DNA of 44,614 bases from Verrucomicrobiota bacterium (GTDB lineage Bacteria; Verrucomicrobiota; Verrucomicrobiia; Verrucomicrobiales; Verrucomicrobiaceae): assembly GCA_009885695.1 (NCBI GenBank), contig VFKE01000036.1, positions 1 through 44,614 on the forward strand. The letters run 5' to 3'. Shown piece by piece: positions 7,528 to 13,514 of this stretch (position 1 is its first letter; each line of letters opens with the position of its first letter). A model generated the notes under the pieces. The model did no database searches and had not been told where the DNA came from. It worked only from the letters and a program-made list of their open reading frames with translations. The position numbers and the translations under genes were made by a program.

Positions 7528-8997
7528 CTACCTCACCCTCACCATCGCAGGCTCGCCCGCCAAACCCGAAAGGCTGATCGCACGTATGGCAATGCTCATG
7601 CAATCTTTCGCCGGTGCAAATGTCTTTTCCGCCATGGGCAGCAGGCGCAACCCGCTCCACTGGCCCTTCTCGTATGACTGGACAAACCACCACTTCATAA
7701 GACCCTCAAAACGCGGGTCGGCGAAACTCCACCGCGCCTTGCCGTCGCGCAATACCAACTCCGGCTTGAGAGGAATTTCACTGCCAAGCCATGACGCGCC
7801 CGGCGGCAGCGCGAACTGCTGATACACGCGCAGCTTCATCAGTTCGGCCAGGGTGCCCTGATTTTTCATCAGCGCAGTAACGTTCCAGTGGATGTGCCCG
7901 GGCGGCATGGACTGCGCACGCTCGCGCGTCACACCGATCTGACGGAGAATTTCGAATGGCTGCCTGTCTATCAAAACTTTTTGCGACGCCATGCCCGGCC
8001 AAATATGGCGTTGCGCGGTGTTCTGCTTCAGCCACCAGTCGAACAATGCGGTGTAGCTCAGATTATCCGGCTTGATCGGCCAGTAGAGCTGCGGTGCCAG
8101 GTAGTCACACCAGCCGCTCTGAAGCCATTTGAGCGAATCCGCCGCAATGGCATCAAAGGGATCAAGCGCCCCCCTGCCCGTTCCCACCGGAAAACCTGGA
8201 CGCCACAGTCCAAAGGGACTGATGCCGAAACGCACCCACGGCTTCTCCTTTTTGATTCCCTCATAAACCTCGCGGACAAAGTTATCGACGTTTTCCCGGC
8301 GCCAGGCTTTGCGATCGAGCCCGCCGGCGGCATTGCGGTATTTTTTCCAAGTGCGATCGTCATCAAACTCGAGCCAGACGCCGTTCTTCTTGACGGGATA
8401 AGGATAGAAATAATCATCCATGTGAATGCCATCCACGTCGTAGCGCCGCAAAACATCGAACATCACCGCCTTCGCCCGCTCACGCACACCGGGCTCACCC
8501 GGATCCATCCACAGATCCTCGTCATAGCGCGTCACCCAGCCGGGATGCTCAATGCTGACGTGACGGCCACCGGGCTTGTATTTGTTTCCATTGAGCGCGC
8601 GGAAAGGATTGAACCACGCATGCACTTCGATGCCTCGCGCGTGCGCCTCCTTGATCGCGAACTCCAAAGGATCCCACAGCGGTTGTGGCGCCTTCCCCAT
8701 TTCGCCGGTCAGCCATGGCGACCACGGTTCGATATCTGACTTGTAAAACGCATCACCCATGGGCCGCACCTGAAGAATGAGTGCATTCAGCCTCAGCATG
8801 TCCGCCTTCTCGATAATCCCACGCAACTCCACCTGCTGTTTTGCGGCGGATGCACCTGGCTCGCTCGGAAAATCAATACCCCGCACCGTGGCCACCCATG
8901 CACCGCGAAACTCGCGCAACGGTTCCGGTGGCGCCGAAATCTGGGCAGGCAGTGCTGTCGCAAACAACAGCCAGAGCATTGACTTTTGAGTGTTCAT
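7528..8997 (-). CDS. secreted GHL10 (DUF187/YngK-like) glycoside hydrolase
   Basis: This is a predicted exported TIM-barrel hydrolase of 489 residues, starting at ATG 8997. It has a short signal peptide (LWLLFATALPAQ), then FRGAWVATVRGIDFPSEPG, the hallmark opening of the family 10-like GHL10 domain. It keeps LILQVRPMGDAFY, VHAWFNPFR and the acidic GIHMDDYFYPYP motif of the active-site region. The C-terminal segment is beta-rich. The substrate is unknown; related proteins are linked to polysaccharide or peptidoglycan turnover. Its ATG overlaps the TGA of a 51-residue upstream gene as ATGA, which indicates translational coupling. An upstream TTG start five codons earlier is less likely. Confidence 0.85.
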   Translation of the reverse strand: MNTQKSMLWLLFATALPAQISAPPEPLREFRGAWVATVRGIDFPSEPGASAAKQQVELRGIIEKADMLRLNALILQVRPMGDAFYKSDIEPWSPWLTGEMGKAPQPLWDPLEFAIKEAHARGIEVHAWFNPFRALNGNKYKPGGRHVSIEHPGWVTRYDEDLWMDPGEPGVRERAKAVMFDVLRRYDVDGIHMDDYFYPYPVKKNGVWLEFDDDRTWKKYRNAAGGLDRKAWRRENVDNFVREVYEGIKKEKPWVRFGISPFGLWRPGFPVGTGRGALDPFDAIAADSLKWLQSGWCDYLAPQLYWPIKPDNLSYTALFDWWLKQNTAQRHIWPGMASQKVLIDRQPFEILRQIGVTRERAQSMPPGHIHWNVTALMKNQGTLAELMKLRVYQQFALPPGASWLGSEIPLKPELVLRDGKARWSFADPRFEGLMKWWFVQSYEKGQWSGLRLLPMAEKTFAPAKDCMSIAIRAISLSGLAGEPAMVRVR

Positions 8998-9149
8998 AAT
9001 TGTGCCACGCAATCAATGACAAGCACCTTGTCGGGAATGCCGCGCAATGACACGCCGAATTCCTTGTGCGCCGGATGCGGCAGATAAACTTTCACACCGG
9101 CCTTGTCCTTGAAGGTGACGAGAGTCTTTGAACTAGAACAGCACGACAT
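8994..9149 (-). CDS. small 51-residue protein coupled to the GHL10 hydrolase
   Basis: This frame runs from ATG at 9149 to TGA at 8994-8996, and the stop shares ATGA with the hydrolase start. The peptide begins MSCCSSSKTLVTF, with a paired cysteine, and continues as a mixed charged and hydrophobic sequence (KVYLPHPAHKEFGVSL, then KVLVIDC). It has no signal peptide or membrane helix. The four-base overlap is strong evidence for translation. No family is recognised. The Cys pair plus Cys near the end could bind a metal or sit near a membrane, which is speculation. Confidence 0.55.
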   Translation of the reverse strand: MSCCSSSKTLVTFKDKAGVKVYLPHPAHKEFGVSLRGIPDKVLVIDCVAQL

Positions 9150-9239
9150 GACGATACGGCGCTTCAGCCGCTTGAAGGGTTGGACTCATGGTGGAAGCCA
9201 CAACACAGTGCAGCAAAACAATCAATGGTTTCCACAGTC

Positions 9240-9485
9240 ATCCCACAGCCTGACCGTAGCGCAAGGAAATCGCTAAATTTATCAGGGATAGCGGGAGGAA
9301 AAAAGGCCGCACACGCTGCTGGCACTCCAGCGCGCGCTGTAGGTGCGCGCCTTGGCCTCGATCCCGCACCCGGCGGCGGCGGCGTTGATGATCGTGCGCG
9401 GAAAATACTTGAAAAACTGGCCCAGCACGTTGATGGGGTGACGGGCTTGCTGGGCGGATTGCGGATAGGTTGATTTGGTGCTCAT
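9240..9485 (-). pseudogene. degraded N-terminal fragment of an IS4-type (DUF4372) transposase
   Basis: From an ATG at 9485 the reading gives STYPQSAQQARHPINVLGQF, then FKYFPRTIINAAA. This resembles the start of IS4-group transposases that open with a DUF4372 domain (an F..L..FLP pattern followed by a Trp-rich strand). The frame is lost after about 67 codons, and a neighbouring frame continues with LSLINLAISLR, like the conserved segment that normally follows. No catalytic part remains and no terminal repeats were found. The 9150-9595 interval otherwise holds nothing recognisable. Confidence 0.35.
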
Positions 9486-9595
9486 ACAACTCCAGACCAA
9501 CCCGTATCTAACGCCCAGCCAACCTGTCTTTTCACTTTTTTCAGCCTATCAATCCTTCATCTCCGGGTGATGCCTTTGATTAATACCTTGTTTCC

Positions 9596-10027
9596 ATGGG
9601 CCAGTTTTACGACGAAGAAAAAATCAAGGCGATGGAGAACTCCGCCGCTTCACCGGCTGACTCCACGCCAGCACCTGCTTCCACCGGCAAGTTTTACGAC
9701 GAAGCAAAGATCGCCGGCATGGAAGCGGCTTCCCGGCCCTCAGCGGCAGGCCCACAGGCCCTTGTCAAATTTGCGCTCATCGCACTCCTCGTCATCGCCG
9801 GCATTGGCATGCTCTGGTGGAAGCTCACCCACAATCCCGCCACCATGATCGTGGACATCAACAAGGCCAGCATTGAACAACTTTCCTATTTGCCCGGCAT
9901 CGGCGATGCCAGGGCCAAGGACATTATAAAAAAACGGCCTTACGCGAGTATCGAAGAACTAAAAGAAGTCCCCGGCATCGGCGAGAAGACTTACGAGAAG
10001 ATCAGGCTGCGGGTGAAAGTGGAATAA
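9596..10027 (+). CDS. membrane-anchored helix-hairpin-helix (ComEA-like) protein
   Basis: The 143-residue protein starts at ATG 9596. Two copies of a short motif open it, GQFYDEEKIKAME and GKFYDEAKIAGME, about 32 residues apart. A single membrane helix (residues ~61-80, FALIALLVIAGIGMLWW) follows. The C-terminal ~60 residues are a tandem helix-hairpin-helix domain: DINKASIEQLSYLPGIGDAR, then IEELKEVPGIGEKTYEKI. ComEA-type proteins bind DNA non-specifically at the cell surface during DNA uptake; here topology is uncertain because the N-terminal arm is longer than in ComEA. No other competence gene is adjacent. Confidence 0.75.
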   Translation: MGQFYDEEKIKAMENSAASPADSTPAPASTGKFYDEAKIAGMEAASRPSAAGPQALVKFALIALLVIAGIGMLWWKLTHNPATMIVDINKASIEQLSYLPGIGDARAKDIIKKRPYASIEELKEVPGIGEKTYEKIRLRVKVE

Positions 10028-10073
10028 CAGTCGGAGTAGCCGCACACGATCCTGTCTTACCGATCAGTGATGT

Positions 10074-10508
10074 TCAAGCATCGCCCGGCTTCTGCGTGGC
10101 GACAGGCTTGATGGTGCCCTCGGCACCGTCGGGCCATTTCGCGCCCTCCTCAATCCAGCGTTTCACCAGTTCCACTTCCGGGTTCGGAATGCGATGGCCG
10201 GTGGGTGGCATGGCTTTCTTGTCGGGATCGGGCAGCGTCAGTACGATGTAGAGATGACTTGCCGATGGCTGGCCGGGCACGATGACCGGGCCATTCTTGC
10301 GCGGCTGCATGGCCAGCGCGCGATTTTCAAAATTAAGATCGCCGAACATGGCACCCGAATGATGGCATTCAACACAGCGGCTCTGGAGCAGCGGCTTGAT
10401 CTGCGTCACGAAATCCACCGGCTTCACCTCCAGCTTCTTCTGGCAGGAAATGCCGAAGGAAAAAGTCGCAAGCACCAGCATGAGAAAGGGCAGGCAGTTC
10501 ATCGTCAT
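10074..10508 (-). CDS. Planctomycete-type c-type cytochrome lipoprotein
   Basis: This exported small haem protein starts at ATG 10508 (a second in-frame Met lies at 10502). A hydrophobic leader ends in the lipobox-like GISC, so the product is probably a lipoprotein. A single CVECH haem-attachment motif follows KPLLQSR, as in the PSCyt1 domain of PVC bacteria. The later MPPTGHRIPNPEVELVKRWI segment, with Met as probable distal ligand and a closing Trp-containing helix, fits that family. It probably accepts or relays electrons outside the inner membrane. The gene converges on the HHH gene with a 46-base gap. Confidence 0.78.
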   Translation of the reverse strand: MTMNCLPFLMLVLATFSFGISCQKKLEVKPVDFVTQIKPLLQSRCVECHHSGAMFGDLNFENRALAMQPRKNGPVIVPGQPSASHLYIVLTLPDPDKKAMPPTGHRIPNPEVELVKRWIEEGAKWPDGAEGTIKPVATQKPGDA

Positions 10509-10642
10509 GGACTCTAGTCTATTGGATTTGGCAGCCCGCGCAAATCCTTCGTGTTCCAAAGCGTTCGTTGTGGAGAGAAGGAGCGAAAGTCCCGCTTGAC
10601 CTCGCGCCGCTTGCTGGCACTCAAGGAGTCCGGTCTGTCACC

Positions 10643-12103
10643 ATGCCCAGATACATCACCACCATCGGCCTCGAAGTCCACGCCCAGCTCAACACGCGGA
10701 GCAAAATGTTCTGCCCCTGCGCCGTCGAATATGGCGCGGAACCCAACACCCGCACCTGTCCGGTCTGCCTCGGGTTACCCGGAGCGCTGCCGGTACTGAA
10801 TCTGGCGGCCATTGAGAAAACGATCCTTACGGGTTTGATGCTCGACTGCCGCACGCCGGATATCAGCAAATGGGACCGGAAAAATTATTTCTATCCGGAC
10901 ATGCCCAAGAACTACCAACTCACCCAGTTCGACCAGCCACTCTGCATCGGCGGCGGCGTGCCGCTCTATGAACTGTCGTATCCCAAGGATGCCCAGAAGA
11001 CGATCAAAAATCCCGGCAAGGTGGTCAAGCTCACACGCATCCATCTTGAAGAAGACGTCGGTAAAAGCACTCACACCGGCGCAGGCACCCTGCTGGATTT
11101 CAACCGCGCAGGGACTCCACTGATGGAAATCGTCAGCGATCCCGACCTCGAAACGGCCGAGGAAGCCTTCGCCTACCTCAACAGCCTGCGCCAAATCCTC
11201 ATCTATGGAGGCGTCAGCGAAGCCGACATGGAAAAAGGCCAGATGCGCTGCGATGTGAACATCAGTGTGCGCCCCGAAGAACAGAAAGAACTGGGCGCAA
11301 AAATCGAGCTTAAGAATCTCAACAGCGTCTCTGCCGTGCGCCGCGCCATTCATCATGAAGTCGCGCGCCAGACTGAATGCCTCGAGCGCGGTGAAAAGCT
11401 CGTGCAAAGCACACGACGCTGGGACGATGATCGCGGAGAGACGCAGCTCATGCGCACCAAGGAAGACGCGCATGACTACCGTTACTTCCCCGATCCCGAT
11501 CTGCTGCCCATTCACACTTCGCCGATCCTCGAACGCATGCGTGTCCACAAGCCCGAGCTACCGCATGAGAAATGCGCGCGCTTCGTGCAGGACTACGCCG
11601 TGAGCGCCTACGATGCCAACGTGCTCGCGAGCGAAAAGCCGCTCGCGAACTGGTTTGAGCAAGCCGTTGCCGCCGACACCAAAGTGCCCGCGAAGAAAAT
11701 CGCCAACTGGGTCATCAACGAACTCCTCGGACATCTCAATGCCAGCAACGCCACGCTCGCCGACTCCAAAGTCACGCCGCAGGCTCTGAACCAACTCGTC
11801 GCCGACGTGGAGCTTGGCAAGATCAGCAACAACCAGGCTAAGGAAGTCTTCGAGGAAATGTTCGCCACTGGCGAGACGCCCGTCACCATCATCAAGCAGA
11901 AAGGCTTCGAGCAGGTCAGCGACAGCGGCGCCATCGAAAAGCTTTGCGACGAAGTCATCGCCGCCAACCCCGCCAAGGTTGCCGAGTTCAAAGCTGGCAA
12001 CGACAAAGTGCTCAACTGGATGACCGGCCAGATCATGAAGAGTAGCAGCGGCAAGGCCAACCCGAAGGTGGTGGGGGATGTGCTAAGAGGGAAGCTGGGT
12101 TGA
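10643..12103 (+). CDS. gatB: aspartyl/glutamyl-tRNA(Asn/Gln) amidotransferase subunit B
   Basis: GatB with GatA and GatC converts Glu-tRNA(Gln) and Asp-tRNA(Asn) to the amidated forms in the cytoplasm. The 486-residue protein starts at ATG 10643, where the highly conserved TTIGLEVHAQLNTRSKMFC begins. Zinc-site cysteines are Cys24, Cys26, Cys39 and Cys42. DKNYFYPD-type (RKNYFYPDMPKNYQL) and AGTPLMEIVSDPD motifs are present, and the C-terminal YqeY-like domain is complete. AAGGAG lies 14 bases upstream of the ATG, which is long for a Shine-Dalgarno spacing. gatA and gatC are elsewhere. A second, diverged copy of its last 30 codons occurs downstream of a toxin-antitoxin module. Confidence 0.97.
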   Translation: MPRYITTIGLEVHAQLNTRSKMFCPCAVEYGAEPNTRTCPVCLGLPGALPVLNLAAIEKTILTGLMLDCRTPDISKWDRKNYFYPDMPKNYQLTQFDQPLCIGGGVPLYELSYPKDAQKTIKNPGKVVKLTRIHLEEDVGKSTHTGAGTLLDFNRAGTPLMEIVSDPDLETAEEAFAYLNSLRQILIYGGVSEADMEKGQMRCDVNISVRPEEQKELGAKIELKNLNSVSAVRRAIHHEVARQTECLERGEKLVQSTRRWDDDRGETQLMRTKEDAHDYRYFPDPDLLPIHTSPILERMRVHKPELPHEKCARFVQDYAVSAYDANVLASEKPLANWFEQAVAADTKVPAKKIANWVINELLGHLNASNATLADSKVTPQALNQLVADVELGKISNNQAKEVFEEMFATGETPVTIIKQKGFEQVSDSGAIEKLCDEVIAANPAKVAEFKAGNDKVLNWMTGQIMKSSSGKANPKVVGDVLRGKLG

Positions 12104-12116
12104 ACCAGGCAGTCGT

Positions 12117-12153
12117 TTGATGTCTTGACATCAATATTATTGGGCAATATGAT
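12117..12153 (+). promoter_or_regulatory. vapB promoter with overlapping palindromic operator
   Basis: TTGACA (12125-12130) and TATGAT (12148-12153) are separated by exactly 17 bases, close to the sigma-70 consensus. A perfect 8-base inverted repeat TTGATGTC-TT-GACATCAA (12117-12134) covers the -35. A second partial one (ATATT...AATAT) lies over the spacer and -10. The antitoxin ATG is only six bases after the -10, so the transcript would be leaderless or nearly so. Overlapping palindromes suit autorepression by the antitoxin-toxin complex, which is inferred. Confidence 0.7.
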
Positions 12154-12159
12154 GTTCTG

Positions 12160-12423
12160 ATGCGCACAACATTGACTATTGACCCCGATGTTGCATCGCG
12201 ACTGAAGGCTGTCATGAAGCACCGGAAGCTGACCCTGAAGAAGGCGGTCAACGAAACCTTGCGGCATGGGCTGGCCAGGTCTGCCGCGCCGCAGGTGCTG
12301 CCGCGCTTCAAGGTGAAGGCGCACGCCTGCGGCGGCTTCCTGCCTGGCGTAGATTCTGCGAAACTGGGACAGTTTGCCGACGAACTGGAGGCCGAGGAAT
12401 TCCTACAAAGGACGCGCCGATGA
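12160..12423 (+). CDS. VapB-like antitoxin (ribbon-helix-helix type)
   Basis: This 87-residue protein begins MRTTLTIDPDVASRLKAVM, a typical ribbon-helix-helix DNA-binding start (strand RTTLTIDPD followed by two helices through KAVNETLRHGL). The C-terminal half (FKVKAHACGGFLPGVDSAK, then ADELEAEEFLQ) would wrap and inhibit the toxin. Its TGA overlaps the toxin ATG as ATGA, the usual arrangement for a co-translated antitoxin-toxin pair. Start codon and promoter spacing imply leaderless translation. It belongs with the PIN-domain gene that follows, and the pair is flanked by two gatB 3' ends. Confidence 0.85.
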   Translation: MRTTLTIDPDVASRLKAVMKHRKLTLKKAVNETLRHGLARSAAPQVLPRFKVKAHACGGFLPGVDSAKLGQFADELEAEEFLQRTRR

Positions 12424-12848
12424 TCCTGCCCGATGTGAATTTGCTCGTTCACGCCTACAACAAAGGCGCGTCGGCTCATCCTCAGGCCCAGGCTTGGTGG
12501 GAACAGGTGCTCAGCGAGCCGGAGCCGGTCGCACTGACGTGGGCCGTCATCTTGGGATATGTCCGCATCATGACGAACCCGCGGGCCGTGCTGCAGCCGA
12601 TCTCCATCACGGACGCGGCGCGCGACGTGCGGAGCTGGCTCGGCTGTCAGCAGGCGACCATCATTCATCCAGGTGAAAAACACGCCGAGTTGTTCTTTGG
12701 ATTTCTTACCACAATCGGCAAAGGCGCGAATCTAACCACGGACGCCCATCTCGCAGCGCTCTCGCTGGAGCATCGCGCGCGCATCGCCACCACAGACAAC
12801 GACTTCGCGCGGTTCAAAGGCGTGCGCTACTTCAATCCACTCGGCTGA
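12420..12848 (+). CDS. VapC-like PIN-domain ribonuclease toxin
   Basis: The 142-residue toxin is a predicted Mg-dependent endoribonuclease. It starts MILPDVNLLVHAYN with the first PIN aspartate (Asp5). The middle contains an acidic helix, and the C-terminal part has LTTDAHLAALSLEH and ATTDNDFARF with the remaining acidic metal ligands. The closing FKGVRYFNPL matches VapC proteins of the DUF2191-paired type. The cellular RNA target is unknown. All PIN active-site positions appear intact, so the toxin is probably functional and neutralised by the preceding gene. Confidence 0.87.
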   Translation: MILPDVNLLVHAYNKGASAHPQAQAWWEQVLSEPEPVALTWAVILGYVRIMTNPRAVLQPISITDAARDVRSWLGCQQATIIHPGEKHAELFFGFLTTIGKGANLTTDAHLAALSLEHRARIATTDNDFARFKGVRYFNPLG

Positions 12849-12849
12849 A

Positions 12850-12942
12850 GTTCCCAACTGGATGACCGGCCAGGTCATGAAATCCAGCGGAGGCAAGGCC
12901 ATCGCGAAGATGGTGGGCGATGTGCTGCCGGAAAAGATGTAA
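12850..12942 (+). pseudogene. second, diverged gatB 3' end
   Basis: Immediately after the toxin stop, a frame without its own start encodes VPNWMTGQVMKSSGGKA, continues through KMVGDVL and ends PEKM before a TAA. It aligns with the last 31 codons of the intact gatB (12011-12103) at about 21 of 30 identical residues, also with clear nucleotide similarity. It is a tail fragment, not a gene. Its presence indicates that the toxin-antitoxin module sits between two alternative gatB ends. The divergence argues against a recent simple duplication and for recombination with a related but different strain. Confidence 0.85.
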
Positions 12943-12990
12943 TTGGCAGCCTGTGCCACGGTTCCGTTGCGTCATTGAGGTTCGCGACTA

Positions 12991-13131
12991 GAGCATTTTA
13001 AAAAATATCGTAGCCGCGCTTCGTAAGAGTGCGGGATAAAATCACCCGGCTACGTAACATCCAATTTTCCCTCGTTTTCGCTTCGCGGCTGCGCAACACG
13101 AAGCGCGGCTACGTATTTTATAAAAATGCTC
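12991..13131. repeat. MITE-like element, copy 3 (best-preserved ends)
   Basis: The element is 141 bases with near-perfect terminal inverted repeats of about 34 bases. Both ends begin GAGCATTTT, continue through an A/T-rich run and reach CGTAGCCGCGCTTCGT. TA is present directly outside both ends, which would suit the TA target duplication of IS630/mariner-type transposases. There is no coding capacity. The terminal sequence links it to copies at 61 and 7377, whose left ends are degraded. Confidence 0.68.
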
Positions 13132-13139
13132 TAATAGCC

Positions 13140-13268
13140 TGATGCTGACTGAGTGAATGGCGTGCGATTTGTCATCTTCTGGGTGAGCACTTCTGGGACA
13201 CCCAAGCGCTTCATTTTCAGTCTAATTAACTATCAGCTATCAGCCATCGACTTTCCTTTTAGGATTTA
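13140..13268. repeat. dispersed repeat A, copy 2 (uninterrupted)
   Basis: This stretch contains in order TGAGTGAA, GGGTGAGC, CAAGCGC, ATTTTCAG, ACTATCAGCTATCAGC and CGACTTTCC. The same landmarks occur at 12-52 and 184-250, where they are split by the MITE-like element. It has no coding frame. It starts within about ten bases of the end of MITE copy 3, so the two repeat types are associated at both sites. Confidence 0.5.
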
Positions 13269-13514
13269 TTTACTTTTATCCTTTTTTTACTGCCTCTTAC
13301 TCTGACCACCCATGACATCCGTCGCGGATACTCGTTAGCAAGCGGGCGCCAGGGGTGGCTGTTTTGGGATGCGACGCCGCGCGTCATCGGAGCGGATTTC
13401 CTTTGAAAAGCGCGGCGATCTCGCTTAGCGGATCGGAACCCCATCGCTCCTCACCGCCGCTCCGTGCTCCGCCCGTCCACAGTCCGGCGGGCGCGAAGGC
13501 AATTTCCTGCAGTC

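Larger units (their letters stand above)
12943..13514. other. 572-base intergenic region made of repeats
   Basis: The region holds a MITE-like copy (12991-13131), then a continuous copy of dispersed repeat A (about 13140-13268), then about 245 bases with no recognisable element leading to the secreted cytochrome gene. No coding frame is convincing. The final stretch, rich in CGC/GCG, may contain the promoter of that gene, but none could be assigned. Confidence 0.5.

Noticed and set aside
9180-9473. 97-residue plus-strand frame
   Set aside because: It is opposite the transposase trace, low complexity and has no family resemblance.
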